DNA of 64,000 nucleotides from an uncultured Planktomarina sp. (GTDB taxonomy: Bacteria > Pseudomonadota > Alphaproteobacteria > Rhodobacterales > Rhodobacteraceae): contig CALSQF010000001.1 of the NCBI GenBank assembly GCA_943788425.1, positions 1 through 64,000 of the forward strand, given 5' to 3'. Positions 29,281 to 38,856 of this stretch are shown piece after piece. A model generated the notes under the pieces. It was not told where the DNA came from. It ran no database searches and saw only the letters and a program-made list of their open reading frames with translations. Both the position numbers and the translations under genes were made by a program. Position 1 is the first letter of the stretch; every line of letters begins with the position of its first letter.

Positions 29281-29520
29281 ATGCTTAGCGGCACAATTAA
29301 TTGGTTTGATCCCGTAAAAGGCTTTGGTTTCATCGTTTCTGATGAGATAAAAATGGACATTTTTTTGCATACCAAAGTGCTGCGCAACTTTGGGCAAAGT
29401 TCGATTGCCGATGGTGTTGAGGTCAAAGTGATTGCCCATCGCTCAGATAGGGGAACCCAGGCCTCTGAGGTCTTGTCTGTTGCATCGCCCAGCTTGTTCA
29501 ACACCTTTGGCTATGGATAA
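29281..29520 (+). CDS. Cold-shock-domain protein, first domain of a split two-domain gene
   Basis: A 79-residue product with one cold-shock domain: GTINWFDPVKGFGFIVSDE carries RNP1, followed by DIFLHTKVL. The related roseobacter protein usually has two such domains in one chain. Here TAA 29518-29520 ends the frame, and the next codon is an ATG that continues in the same frame into the second domain. ATG 29281 is preferred because family members start right before SGT; ATG 29251 is also possible. The RNA-binding domain itself looks intact. Confidence 0.75.
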   Translation: MLSGTINWFDPVKGFGFIVSDEIKMDIFLHTKVLRNFGQSSIADGVEVKVIAHRSDRGTQASEVLSVASPSLFNTFGYG

Positions 29521-29788
29521 ATGGACGCGCTGGATGATGTGGCCCTGTCGGAAATTGAGCTACAGCCTGGGCGGATCAAGTGGTTTGATAAGGCCAAGGG
29601 TTTTGGCTTTGCCAATGTGTTCGGAAAGTCTGACGACATATTTGTGCATATAGCATATAGATGTCTTGCGGCGCTGCGAACTTTCCGGTTTGGTTGGTGG
29701 TGAAGGGGTCGCCCTGAGAGTTGTGGAAGGTAAGCGCGGCCTTATGGACGTTGCGATCCTAAGCTGGGAGGCGGCGCAGGTAAAATGA
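29521..29788 (+). pseudogene. Second cold-shock domain, disrupted by a 7-bp tandem duplication
   Basis: After ATG 29521 the frame encodes RIKWFDKAKGFGFANVFGKSDDIFVHI, a clear cold-shock domain. CATATAG is then duplicated (29647-29653 and 29654-29660), which shifts the frame and leads to a stop at 29701-29703. In the shifted frame the expected remainder (DVLRRCELSGL through VVEGKRGLMDVAILSWE) reads to TGA 29786-29788. Removing one copy of the 7-mer restores a normal domain. The end overlaps the DUF192 gene start by 3 bp. Confidence 0.8.
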
Positions 29789-30255
29789 CCCGAAATATTG
29801 CAATCCTCGCTGCGGTTATCTGTTTGATTGGCAGTTTCGGGGTCGCGGATTGCAAAGAAGGTCACGTTCACCTGTTTGGGCCTTGGGGCAGCGCAAAATT
29901 TCACGTCGAAGTGATGGATGATGAGCGCGAGCGGGCGCGCGGCTTGATGCACAGGCCGCAGCTGGACAAATTTTCGGCCATGCTGTTTGTTTATGAGCGT
30001 GAGCGCAGCCTATCTTTTTGGATGAAAAACACGTTGATCGCTTTGGATATACTGTTTTTCGATTCCGCCGGTCGCTTGGTTAATATTCACGAAAATGCGA
30101 TTCCCGGCGATGAGACGCCATTGCGCAGCACTGGGCCCGCGCAATATGTTCTGGAGATCAACGCGGGGCTTACTGCAGCTTTAAACATTGGTCCGGGTAC
30201 GGTTTTGAGCGATGCTCGGCTGGCTGTGGACGAAAAAACCCCAAGCTGTTTGTGA
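29785..30255 (+). CDS. DUF192-domain exported protein
   Basis: A 156-residue protein with a signal peptide (about 1-22) and a DUF192 domain. Family features are RARGLMHRPQL, FWMKNTLIALDILFFDSAGRLVNIHENAIPGDETP and YVLEINAGL. The function of DUF192 is unknown; in roseobacters it commonly follows the two-domain cold-shock gene. Start and cold-shock stop share ATGA, showing the pair was translationally coupled before the cold-shock frame broke. Confidence 0.85.
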   Translation: MTRNIAILAAVICLIGSFGVADCKEGHVHLFGPWGSAKFHVEVMDDERERARGLMHRPQLDKFSAMLFVYERERSLSFWMKNTLIALDILFFDSAGRLVNIHENAIPGDETPLRSTGPAQYVLEINAGLTAALNIGPGTVLSDARLAVDEKTPSCL

Positions 30256-30302
30256 AAACCCCTTTTCTTTCTCAAACCAATTGCCTAAAGAAGCCGCAGT
30301 GT

Positions 30303-30379
30303 CGGGGCGTGGCGCAGTCTGGTAGCGCACCTGTTTTGGGTACAGGGGGTCGTGAGTTCGAATCTCGCCGCCCCGACCA
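30303..30379 (+). tRNA. tRNA-Pro (anticodon TGG)
   Basis: A 77-nt cloverleaf with acceptor stem CGGGGCG/CGCCCCG, D-arm GCGC-AGTCTGGTA-GCGC, anticodon stem CCTGT/ACAGG around the loop TTTGGGT (anticodon TGG), T-arm with GTTCGAATC, discriminator A and an encoded CCA. Confidence 0.95.
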
Positions 30380-30457
30380 CTGTTTCAAAAAATCTCGCAA
30401 TAAGATGCAGTACCGTGCCGAGCTTCTGTCTTGCCCGGTCTTTGGTTGAGCGCGCGC

Positions 30458-30504
30458 GCGACTTTAGTCATATCGCAAGCCCTGTGCGAATATTCTAAAG
30501 TCGC
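30458..30504. other. Long stem-loop between tRNA-Pro and nrdJ
   Basis: GCGACTTTAG (30458-30467) and CTAAAGTCGC (30495-30504) are perfect 10-bp arms. Inside them ATATCGCA pairs with TGCGAATAT with one bulged base, closing a 7-nt loop. There is no T-tract. Function unknown. Confidence 0.6.
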
Positions 30505-30681
30505 AGAGTTTGTTTTAGTTATCCGCAGCGCTAAATTACGGGCAGGCCCGCCATATGGCCTAAACCCTAGGACAGAATTTTAGCCGTTTTCTAAATCAAG
30601 AAAATTTTCCTGTCAAAAACGTTAAAAAATCGTTGACCTGCCCGTGGAAACTAGATCTGTTAGTGGTGGCAGCAGAGAAAT

Positions 30682-30697
30682 ACACAAAATGTAGTAT
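30682..30697. promoter_or_regulatory. NrdR-like box upstream of nrdJ
   Basis: ACACAAAATGTAGTAT agrees with the NrdR consensus ACACWATATATWGTGT at about 13 of 16 positions. A weaker match, AAACTAGATCTGTTAG, lies 34 bp upstream at 30648-30663. NrdR normally binds two boxes spaced by whole helix turns and represses ribonucleotide reductase genes. The spacing here is not ideal. Confidence 0.45.
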
Positions 30698-30802
30698 TTA
30701 AAACTAGGCGGCGAGGCCCCTGGACCTAAACAGGTTTCAGAGATCTGCGAGCTGATTGATTGTTTAAAGAGCCGTATTTAAACGGCAAAATGAGGCAGAG
30801 AT

Positions 30803-33800
30803 ATGAAGATTGAACGGCGATTTACCAGCCCTAATGAAGATGCATATAGCTCAATTGAGTTCACAAAGACCACAAGCGAGATTCGCAACCCGGATGGCAC
30901 CGTGGTGTTTCATCTCGCTGATCTAGAGGTCCCGGCATCATGGTCGCAGGTTGCGTCGGATGTTTTGGCGCAGAAGTATTTTCGGAAGGCGGGTGTGCCG
31001 TCTGACACCAAGGCTGTGAAAGAATCAGGCATGCCGAGTTTCTTGCGCCGGCGTGTGGCCGCCGAGAACGCGACATTCGGGGGGGAAACCTCCGCCAAGC
31101 AAGTCTTTGACCGGCTAGCTGGTGCATGGGCCTACTGGGGTTGGAAGGGTGGCTATTTTACCACTGAAGAAGATGCCAGCGCCTATTTTGACGAGATGCG
31201 CTATATGTTGGCAACTCAAAGAGCCGCTCCGAACTCACCGCAATGGTTTAACACTGGGCTTCATTGGTCTTATGGGATTAATGGTCCGGCACAGGGTCAT
31301 CACTACGTCGATTATAAGACCGGCAAGCTGACCAAATCGGACAGCAGCTATGAGCATCCGCAGCCGCACGCTTGTTTTATCCAGTCCGTATCCGATGATC
31401 TGGTGAATGACGGTGGGATCATGGATCTTTGGGTGCGTGAAGCGCGTTTGTTCAAATACGGCTCGGGCACAGGAACCAACTTCTCTTCGCTGCGCGGCGC
31501 CGGTGAAAACCTCTCTGGCGGCGGAAAGTCTTCCGGCCTGATGGGCTTTTTGAAAATTGGCGATCGGGCCGCGGGGGCTATTAAATCCGGCGGTACCACC
31601 CGTCGGGCGGCCAAAATGGTGATCTGTGATGCAGATCACCCTGATATTGAAGATTTCATCAACTGGAAGGTGATCGAGGAGCAAAAAGTAGCCTCCATCG
31701 TGGCCGGCTCCAAAATGCATGAAGAAAAGCTCAATTTGATTTTCGCCGCGATTAAATCTTGGGATGGGGCCGCAACCGACGCCTATGATCCCAAAGTGAA
31801 CGCTGCTTTGAAAGAGGCGGTGAAAGCGGCAAAGAAAGTCGCCATCCCGGAGACCTATGTCAAACGCGTGTTGGATTACGCAAAGCAGGGTCACACCAGC
31901 ATCGAGTTTCCAACCTATGACACAGACTGGGATTCTGAGGCCTATAATTCTGTTTCTGGACAAAATTCGAACAACTCTATCCGCGTCACGGATGCATTTC
32001 TCTATGCGGTGCAAAAAGATGCAGATTGGGAATTGTTGAACCGGACGGATGGATCCGTTGCCACGACCATAAAGGCGCGCGATCTTTGGGCGCAGGTCGG
32101 GCATGCGGCATGGGCCTGCGCCGATCCAGGAATTCAATACCATGATACGGTCAACGCCTGGCACACCTGCCCAGCGGATGGAGAAATTCGTGGTTCCAAC
32201 CCCTGTTCGGAATATATGTTCCTTGATGATACGGCTTGCAACCTGGCCTCAATGAATTTGCTGACCTTCTATGAAAACGGTGAATTTCAGGCGGATGACT
32301 ATGTGCATGCCACACGCCTTTGGACGGTCACTCTGGAGATCAGTGTCTTGATGGCGCAGTTTCCCTCGAAAGAGATCGCGCAACGCTCCTATGAGTTCCG
32401 TACGCTGGGTCTTGGCTATGCCAACATCGGCGGCTTATTGATGAATATGGGTTTTGGCTATGACAGTGATGAGGGCAGGGCGCTTTGCGGTGCGCTGACA
32501 GCTGTGATGACCGGTGTGGCCTATGCCACTTCAGCCGAAATGGCTGGCGAGTTGGGACCCTTCCCAGGTTATAAGAAAAATTCTGACAGCATGCTGCGTG
32601 TCATGCGCAATCATCGCAATGCGGCCTATTGTGAAAGCGACGGCTATGAAGCTCTTGCCATCAAGCCCGTGCCGCTCGATCATGCGAATTGCCCAGATCA
32701 AAGCCTGGTAGCCTTATCAAAACAGAGCTGGGATACAGCGATCGCCCTGGGGGAGGAACACGGCTATCGCAATGCGCAAGCCACCGTGATTGCCCCGACC
32801 GGCACGATTGGTCTGGTCATGGATTGCGACACTACCGGGATCGAACCAGATTTCGCTTTGGTGAAGTTCAAAAAACTTGCGGGTGGTGGATACTTCAAGA
32901 TCATCAACCGATCGGTGCCGGCCGCATTGGCCAAACAAGGCTACCGCAGCAATGAAATTGAAGAGATCGTTAGCTATGCTGTGGGTCACGGGTCGCTGGG
33001 CAACGCGCCCGGTATCAATCACACGGCTTTGATTGGACATGGCTTTGGTCAGGCTGAAATTGACAAAATCGAGTCTGCTTTGCCCTCAGCCTTTGACATC
33101 CGCTTTGTGTTCAATCAATGGACATTGGGCGCAGACTTCTGCACCGGTGTTCTGGGCATTCCAGCCACCAAGCTCATGGATCCAAGCTTCGACCTGCTCA
33201 CGCATTTGGGCTTTAGCCGCGCGGAGATTGATGCGGCCAATGACCACGTTTGTGGCACAATGACCTTGGAGGGTGCGCCGCATCTAAAACAAGAGCATTA
33301 CAGTATCTTTGATTGTGCCAACCCTTGCGGCAAAAAGGGCAAACGGTATCTGAGCGTTAACAGCCACATCTACATGATGGCAGCAGCACAGTCTTTTATC
33401 TCAGGCGCAATTTCTAAAACCATCAATATGCCCAATGATGCAACCATCGAGGAGTGTCAGGCGGCCTATGAATTGAGCTGGTCGTTAGGGATCAAGGCCA
33501 ACGCATTGTATCGCGATGGCTCCAAATTATCTCAACCTCTGGCCGCTTCGCTTGTCGAAGATGATGAGGAAGCCGAAGAGGTGCTCGCCACCGGTTCGGC
33601 GCAGGAAAAAGCAGCTGTTTTGGCCGAAAAAATTGTAGAGAAAGTGGTGATCAAAGAGGTGATCCGCTCCAACCGCGAAAAAATGCCGCAACGGCGCCGG
33701 GGTTATACGCAAAAGGCGATTGTTGGCGGGCATAAGGTCTATCTGCGCACTGGTGAATATGAGGATGGCCAATTGGGCGAAATCTTCATTGACATGCACA

Positions 33801-34450
33801 AAGAGGGTGCGGGCTTCCGCGCGATGATGAATAATTTCGCCATTGCGGTCTCCGTCGGCCTGCAATACGGTGTACCGCTCGATGAATTCGTGGACGCTTT
33901 TACCTTCACCAAATTTGAGCCAGCTGGAATGGTGCAGGGCAACGACAGCATCAAGAATGCGACCTCTATTTTGGATTATATCTTCCGGGAATTGGCGGTC
34001 TCCTATCTTGACCGTGAAGATCTGGCCCATGTCAAACCCGAGGGCGCATCATTTGATGACATCGGCCGCGGGGAAGAGGAGGGCGCATCCAACCTGCGTG
34101 CTGTTGAAGATAGCAAAGCGGCCAAGGGAATCGAAGTACTCAAGCAGATGGTTTCCACAGGTTATCACCGCAATCGAGTGCCACAAGATTTTGTGGTCTA
34201 TCAGGGCGGTCAAATGCAAGGCGCCGTCTCCACAGCGGCAATGCCAATGGATGCCGCGCTGGACACGGCTATTGCTACGGCAACACGCGGATCCGAGGTG
34301 TCGGCTGCCGCGGTTATGGATGATCGGACCAAAGCAAAAATGCAGGGCTATGAAGGCGATCCATGCGGCGAATGCGGCAATTATACCTTGGTGCGCAACG
34401 GCACCTGTATGAAATGCAACACCTGCGGCGGCACATCTGGCTGTAGCTAA
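30803..34450 (+). CDS. nrdJ: Class II (adenosylcobalamin-dependent) ribonucleoside-diphosphate reductase
   Basis: A 1215-residue enzyme reducing ribonucleotides to deoxyribonucleotides, using adenosylcobalamin to generate its radical. The active-site loop [21 protein letters not shown] starts at residue 466, and APTGTIG and [12 protein letters not shown] are standard. The tail has a cysteine-rich cluster from about 1190 ([23 protein letters not shown]), which relays electrons to the active site. The size fits the long alphaproteobacterial form. The gene makes DNA synthesis oxygen-independent but B12-dependent. GAGG lies close before the ATG. Confidence 0.95.
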   Translation: MKIERRFTSPNEDAYSSIEFTKTTSEIRNPDGTVVFHLADLEVPASWSQVASDVLAQKYFRKAGVPSDTKAVKESGMPSFLRRRVAAENATFGGETSAKQVFDRLAGAWAYWGWKGGYFTTEEDASAYFDEMRYMLATQRAAPNSPQWFNTGLHWSYGINGPAQGHHYVDYKTGKLTKSDSSYEHPQPHACFIQSVSDDLVNDGGIMDLWVREARLFKYGSGTGTNFSSLRGAGENLSGGGKSSGLMGFLKIGDRAAGAIKSGGTTRRAAKMVICDADHPDIEDFINWKVIEEQKVASIVAGSKMHEEKLNLIFAAIKSWDGAATDAYDPKVNAALKEAVKAAKKVAIPETYVKRVLDYAKQGHTSIEFPTYDTDWDSEAYNSVSGQNSNNSIRVTDAFLYAVQKDADWELLNRTDGSVATTIKARDLWAQVGHAAWACADPGIQYHDTVNAWHTCPADGEIRGSNPCSEYMFLDDTACNLASMNLLTFYENGEFQADDYVHATRLWTVTLEISVLMAQFPSKEIAQRSYEFRTLGLGYANIGGLLMNMGFGYDSDEGRALCGALTAVMTGVAYATSAEMAGELGPFPGYKKNSDSMLRVMRNHRNAAYCESDGYEALAIKPVPLDHANCPDQSLVALSKQSWDTAIALGEEHGYRNAQATVIAPTGTIGLVMDCDTTGIEPDFALVKFKKLAGGGYFKIINRSVPAALAKQGYRSNEIEEIVSYAVGHGSLGNAPGINHTALIGHGFGQAEIDKIESALPSAFDIRFVFNQWTLGADFCTGVLGIPATKLMDPSFDLLTHLGFSRAEIDAANDHVCGTMTLEGAPHLKQEHYSIFDCANPCGKKGKRYLSVNSHIYMMAAAQSFISGAISKTINMPNDATIEECQAAYELSWSLGIKANALYRDGSKLSQPLAASLVEDDEEAEEVLATGSAQEKAAVLAEKIVEKVVIKEVIRSNREKMPQRRRGYTQKAIVGGHKVYLRTGEYEDGQLGEIFIDMHKEGAGFRAMMNNFAIAVSVGLQYGVPLDEFVDAFTFTKFEPAGMVQGNDSIKNATSILDYIFRELAVSYLDREDLAHVKPEGASFDDIGRGEEEGASNLRAVEDSKAAKGIEVLKQMVSTGYHRNRVPQDFVVYQGGQMQGAVSTAAMPMDAALDTAIATATRGSEVSAAAVMDDRTKAKMQGYEGDPCGECGNYTLVRNGTCMKCNTCGGTSGCS

Positions 34451-34473
34451 GGTCATAGGATTGCAAAAAAATT

Positions 34474-34500
34474 GGGCTGGCTTCGGCTGGCCCCTTTTTT
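34474..34500 (+). terminator. Rho-independent terminator of nrdJ
   Basis: An 8-bp stem closed by a C(TTCG)G tetraloop (34474-34493, two G-T pairs) is followed by CTTTTTT. It lies 24 bp after the nrdJ stop. Confidence 0.85.
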
Positions 34501-34611
34501 ATGAGCCGCAGATTGCCTCAAGGGCAGTCATTTTGAACGTATAATCGAAAAATCACCCTTGGCGCTTATTCCTTGGATTGATAGGCTTTGAAAAAAACCT
34601 AACTGGATATC

Positions 34612-35433
34612 ATGCGGCATACTGTTCCCATAGCGTCACAATTCTACGTCACCGCCCCGCAGCCTTGTCCCTATCTCGAGGACCGGTTCGAGCGAAAGCT
34701 ATTCACCTCTTTGCAAGGGATGGATGCGGGAGTTTTGAATAATAGTTTGTCAAAACAAGGGTTCAGGCGGTCGCAAAATGTTCTGTATCGTCCAGCCTGC
34801 GCCTCTTGCTCGGCCTGCCTTTCGGCACGGATCGATGTTGCCAAGTTTGCGCCCAGCAGGTCGCAAAAGCGGGTTTTGAGGCGCAACGCCCCGCTTCGCC
34901 GCTTGCGCATCGCCCCTTGGGCCACCGAACAGCAATATGATCTGTTTCGCAGCTACCTTGATGCGCGCCACGCGCAGGGCGGCATGGCCGAAATGGATAT
35001 TTTCGAATTCGCCTCAATGATCGAAGAAACCCCTGTGACCAGCCGCGTTATGGAATATACGCGGTCGGTCGGGGAGCTAACAGCGGTTTGTCTGACAGAT
35101 ATTTTCGATGATGGTCTGTCATTGGTCTATAGTTTCTTTGACACGTCGCGGCCGCAAGACTCGATTGGCACCTATATGATCCTTGATCACATCGAGATGG
35201 CGCGTGAAACTGGCTTGCCCTATGTCTATCTCGGCTATTGGGTGCCTGGCAGTCCAAAAATGGATTACAAGGCACGTTTCAAAGGCGTGGAAATTTTTCG
35301 AGATGGCCAGTGGCGGCAGCTTGATTCTGAGGATGATTTCAGCCGCGATAAAAATCTGTGTGAGTTTAAATCGATCTCTCAGCAGGTCGCTCAAATCGCT
35401 ATGCCTGAGGTGAGACATAGCCACGAGACCTGA
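34612..35433 (+). CDS. bpt: Leucyl/aspartate-glutamate tRNA-protein transferase
   Basis: A 273-residue ATE1-family aminoacyltransferase that adds leucine to N-terminal Asp or Glu of proteins, marking them for ClpS-ClpAP degradation. The N-terminal domain has the conserved cysteines in [16 protein letters not shown]. The GNAT-like C-domain contains [41 protein letters not shown] and KARFKGVE. The length is as expected. Confidence 0.9.
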   Translation: MRHTVPIASQFYVTAPQPCPYLEDRFERKLFTSLQGMDAGVLNNSLSKQGFRRSQNVLYRPACASCSACLSARIDVAKFAPSRSQKRVLRRNAPLRRLRIAPWATEQQYDLFRSYLDARHAQGGMAEMDIFEFASMIEETPVTSRVMEYTRSVGELTAVCLTDIFDDGLSLVYSFFDTSRPQDSIGTYMILDHIEMARETGLPYVYLGYWVPGSPKMDYKARFKGVEIFRDGQWRQLDSEDDFSRDKNLCEFKSISQQVAQIAMPEVRHSHET

Positions 35434-35469
35434 AACTGTCTCGTAATATAAGCGTATTATGTAAAAAAA

Positions 35470-35493
35470 GGCGCCCTACGGGGCGCCCTTTTT
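35470..35493. terminator. Bidirectional terminator between bpt and the TRAP operon
   Basis: GGCGCCC (35470-35476) and GGGCGCC (35481-35487) form a perfect stem with loop TACG. On the plus side CTTTTT follows; on the minus side a run of seven A (35463-35469) gives a T-tract. It can end both convergent transcripts. Confidence 0.85.
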
Positions 35494-35510
35494 GGTGAGA
35501 ATTATCGAAG

Positions 35511-37865
35511 CTACCCCGCCAAAAGGTTGGGGATGATTGTTACGACCCATGGGAACCAGAACAAGAGCAACAGCCCTAAAACTTGGATCAACACGAAAGG
35601 GATAACACCGCGGTAGATATGCCCGGTCGTCACCTCTTTGGGCGCGACACCGCGCAGGTAAAACAGAGCGAAGCCAAAAGGCGGCGTCAAGAATGAGGTC
35701 TGCAAGTTTACCGCAATCATAATCGTCACCCATTTTGGATCCATTGTTCCGCCATAAATCACAGGGCCAACTATGGGGATCACGATATATATGATCTCGA
35801 GAAAATCGAGGACAAAGCCCAGCACAAAGAGAACCAGCATCACGATCAAGAAGACTGTGAATTCACTGTCAAAGCTCTTGAGGAAGTCTTGGATATAGTG
35901 TTCGCCTCCAAAACTAATCACCACCAGGTTGAGCAACTGCGACCCAATCAAAATGGTGAATACCATAGAGGTTACCTTTGCCGTCTCGCGCACCACCGGG
36001 CTTAGGACGCCCGAGCGGAACAACGTCCAACAGGCATAGAGCAGCCCGAAGAGCGCATAGAGATAGGCCGCCTGAGCGACAAAGAAGGCAACCCAGCTTT
36101 CCAAGGACACCGCATCTTGCCGCACGCGCAGATCAAAGTTCATCCCGGCCAATAGCATGATCACCAATGCGAAGGCCGAACCGATGATGATCTTGGGTGA
36201 TTTATTTTCATCTTTTAACTTGCGGAAGGCCGCCAGCATGATCGCTCCGCCCGCACCAAGCGCCGCAGCGGGCGTTGGGTTGGTGATGCCCCCAAGTATC
36301 GATCCCAGCACGGCGACGATGAGAATGAGCGGCGGGAAGACCACTCGGATCAACTCATTTTCTGCCAAACGCGCCACCGCAGTGCGCAGCCCGTAGAATA
36401 TGAGCGCCATAGGCAGCACCATAAGGATCAAGGTGACGCCTGCTGATGTGCGTGGAGTGACGAAAACGATATCCATAACCAGGCCCAAAGCCACCCCAGC
36501 AAAGCCGATGGCCAGCGGTTTGAAGTCCTGCCGTGGCGCCACACCCCGTGCCGTGGTGAGAACCAGCGTCATCAGGATCAATCCAATTGCAATCCCGAGC
36601 CCGATGGGCGCAGCATCTGCGACGCGCTGCGAAATATTATCTTCAATCTCCTGGTCAGTGAGGGCACGGCTTTCCACCGCACCGCCCGCGTCTGCGATCG
36701 CTTGCTGTTCTGAAATCGCCAAATCCCAGGCCTCTTGCCCGTGCAGCTCAATCATCGCCGCCTGGCAGTCGGGCCCGACATTGGTTCGAAGCGAAGCGCC
36801 TTCTGAGAGTTCAGACCGTGATGAGACTGAAATGTCCTGCGAGCCAATCATATTGGCCTGCCCCAGAAGGATGGCCCCCCCGATTAAGGCGATGGGGGCG
36901 GCTAAGAACCATTGTAACGCGTGATTCCGGCCGATGGACTCCCCAGATCCGCCATCCATTTGCACCGCGGGCGCCTTGGACGGGTTGATCAGCGCATAGA
37001 CAAAAGCATAACCGGCATAGAGACCGGCCAGCAAAATGCCAGGCAAAAGGGCCGCTTGGAACAATGTGCCGACCGAGACCACCGCCGGCTCACCCAGATA
37101 GGTCAAGGCATCGGTACAACCCAAAGATTGCGCCCGCACCTCTTGGGCCCGCGAGTAAAGATCACCGGCAAGCGTGCCCAACAACACAATCACAATAGAG
37201 GGCGGAATGATCTGCCCCAAGGTACCAGAGGCCGCGATCACGCCGGTGGAGAGCTCGGGTGAATAGCCGTTGCGTAGCATGGTTGGCAAGCTGAGCAGCC
37301 CCATGGTGACAACCGTCGCGCCAACAATGCCGGTTGAGGCAGCCAGAAAAGCGCCCACGACGACCACAGAGACGGCGAGACCACCGGGTAGGGGGCCAAA
37401 GACCCGCGCCATGGTAGTCAAAAGATCATTGGCAATTTTGGACCGTTCCAGAGTGATGCCCATCAAAACAAACATCAAAACCGCCAAAAGTGTCTCGATA
37501 GATTGTCCCGCCAAGACCCGCTCGTTGATCCGGTTGACAATGAAAGACACATTCCGATCCAGCGCCACTTCCCAGCCATTGGCGAAGACAGGTACCTCAA
37601 TGCGTGGCAAATCGGGGTATCGGAAGACGCTTACCGTATCCGCTTTAATACCTTTGCCCATCAGCGCGCCAAACTCAGCAGAGGATTTGTCAATTGCTTG
37701 GTGGATCAACAGCCCACCGCTGTCCAAAGCAGCAATGATGCCAAAAGAGATGACAGCGGCGCCACCAATGGCAAAGGCCACCGGAAAGCCTGAGAGAATC
37801 CCGCCAAATAGGCAGAGAAAGACGATCAATAGGCCAATTTCGACGCCATCTAATCCAAAAATCAT
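35511..37865 (-). CDS. TRAP transporter large permease (DctM/TakM type)
   Basis: A 784-residue inner-membrane protein, much longer than classical DctM (about 430). It contains the DctM core (TLERSKIANDLLTTMARVFGPLPGGLAVSVVVVGAFLAASTGIVGATVVTMG, and SGTLGQIIPPSIVIVLLG) and a C-terminal half ending with LDFLEIIYIVIPIVGPVIYGG and LTPPFGFALFYLRG. The extra length comes from soluble inserts near residues 50-120, 235-265 and 340-410, plus added helices. This long form accompanies the TakP-type binding protein. It is probably a sodium-coupled importer of 2-oxoacids or similar carboxylates, inferred from its neighbours. Confidence 0.88.
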   Translation of the reverse strand: MIFGLDGVEIGLLIVFLCLFGGILSGFPVAFAIGGAAVISFGIIAALDSGGLLIHQAIDKSSAEFGALMGKGIKADTVSVFRYPDLPRIEVPVFANGWEVALDRNVSFIVNRINERVLAGQSIETLLAVLMFVLMGITLERSKIANDLLTTMARVFGPLPGGLAVSVVVVGAFLAASTGIVGATVVTMGLLSLPTMLRNGYSPELSTGVIAASGTLGQIIPPSIVIVLLGTLAGDLYSRAQEVRAQSLGCTDALTYLGEPAVVSVGTLFQAALLPGILLAGLYAGYAFVYALINPSKAPAVQMDGGSGESIGRNHALQWFLAAPIALIGGAILLGQANMIGSQDISVSSRSELSEGASLRTNVGPDCQAAMIELHGQEAWDLAISEQQAIADAGGAVESRALTDQEIEDNISQRVADAAPIGLGIAIGLILMTLVLTTARGVAPRQDFKPLAIGFAGVALGLVMDIVFVTPRTSAGVTLILMVLPMALIFYGLRTAVARLAENELIRVVFPPLILIVAVLGSILGGITNPTPAAALGAGGAIMLAAFRKLKDENKSPKIIIGSAFALVIMLLAGMNFDLRVRQDAVSLESWVAFFVAQAAYLYALFGLLYACWTLFRSGVLSPVVRETAKVTSMVFTILIGSQLLNLVVISFGGEHYIQDFLKSFDSEFTVFLIVMLVLFVLGFVLDFLEIIYIVIPIVGPVIYGGTMDPKWVTIMIAVNLQTSFLTPPFGFALFYLRGVAPKEVTTGHIYRGVIPFVLIQVLGLLLLFWFPWVVTIIPNLLAG

Positions 37866-37876
37866 AGCTCTAGCCC

Positions 37877-38773
37877 CTAATGAATGTCTGCGGCCAATTC
37901 GGCCTCTGCGTCGCCAAGTTGATCTCGATCGAGGTATTTGCCGTCAGAGGCTTCGCCCTCATTCATTTCCAAATATGACCGGTAGAAAAATGCAATCGCT
38001 TGCAGAATGATCATGGCACAGAAAAGCACCAGCAAAATTTTAAACAGAAAATATGCGTTGAACCCATTGGGGGAAAACCCAATTGTTTCCACATTCCACT
38101 TAAACGCGCGTGATTTTCCGTCAACCAACCGTTGCAGCGTGTCACTGGCCGATACTTTTGGCGTGACCAGGTGCCGCCAGAGAAAATACCAAGAGTACAT
38201 CCAAGTGAGCACCGCAGCTGGCACCATGAAAAACAGGCTGCCCAGCATATCAATGATCCGTTTGGCGCGATAGCTGACGACCGAATAAATTAAATCCACC
38301 CGCACATGCCCGCCTTGAACAAAGGTATAGGCGGCGCAAAGGCACACGATCATCGCGTTGTAAAATTTAAGCTCTTCTGCGTACCAGCTGATGTCCTTGC
38401 TTAAACCAACGCCAAATCCGAAGGTGATTTGTGCCTCCAAGAAAATCCGTTGAATGAAGACAATCACAATTTGCTGCAACACCATCAATAGGCCGGCCCA
38501 AGCTGCAAAGCGGCCGACGGTATTAGCAAATCCTTCCAGGATCCGGACAGCACCCCAAAGGATGGCGTTGCGCCACAGGCCCAGAGCCGTGAGGGTGAGA
38601 AATAGGGCTAGAACTGCGAAAAACAGTTCTTGAGAGGCCCCATAATATATGAACCGCATGACCGCTTTGCCTTCGGTCCAATCCAGCCATAGGGCGGGAT
38701 GTGTGATCGCATAGCCAATATTGTAGAAAGCCATTACGAGGCTTTGAAAAAACCAGATGAACCAGTCCAACAC
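37877..38773 (-). CDS. TRAP transporter small permease (DctQ/TakQ type)
   Basis: A 298-residue membrane protein with the DctQ helices (YNAMIVCLCAAYTFVQGGHVRVDLIYSVVSYRAKRIIDMLGSLFF) plus extra N-terminal helices, as usual for the long Tak-type systems. It ends 11 bp before the large permease, and the two form the membrane complex. A terminator-like hairpin separates it from the binding-protein gene. Confidence 0.85.
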   Translation of the reverse strand: MLDWFIWFFQSLVMAFYNIGYAITHPALWLDWTEGKAVMRFIYYGASQELFFAVLALFLTLTALGLWRNAILWGAVRILEGFANTVGRFAAWAGLLMVLQQIVIVFIQRIFLEAQITFGFGVGLSKDISWYAEELKFYNAMIVCLCAAYTFVQGGHVRVDLIYSVVSYRAKRIIDMLGSLFFMVPAAVLTWMYSWYFLWRHLVTPKVSASDTLQRLVDGKSRAFKWNVETIGFSPNGFNAYFLFKILLVLFCAMIILQAIAFFYRSYLEMNEGEASDGKYLDRDQLGDAEAELAADIH

Positions 38774-38817
38774 CTATCCCCCCAAATCTTTGCATTCTGA
38801 GCCCGAATGCCGGGCAT

Positions 38818-38846
38818 GAAAAAGGGCCCTGAACTCCCAGGGCCCT
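38818..38846 (-). terminator. Hairpin between TRAP binding-protein and permease genes
   Basis: AGGGCCCTG (38823-38831) and CAGGGCCCT (38838-38846) pair perfectly around a 6-nt loop. On the minus strand five T follow. Placed after takP and before the permeases, it would let most transcripts stop, giving more binding protein than permease. Confidence 0.7.
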
Positions 38847-38856
38847 CTCTAAAGAT

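Larger units (their letters stand above)
30380..30802 (+). other. nrdJ upstream region
   Basis: A 423-bp spacer with no supportable gene. It contains a long stem-loop near its start (30458-30504), a possible promoter (TTGACC at 30633-30638) and an NrdR-like box (30682-30697). I looked for a cobalamin riboswitch core in front of this B12-dependent reductase and did not find one. Confidence 0.5.

Noticed and set aside
30380-30802. Cobalamin riboswitch before nrdJ
   Set aside because: No B12-box-like core could be found by eye; the hairpin present does not match the riboswitch layout.
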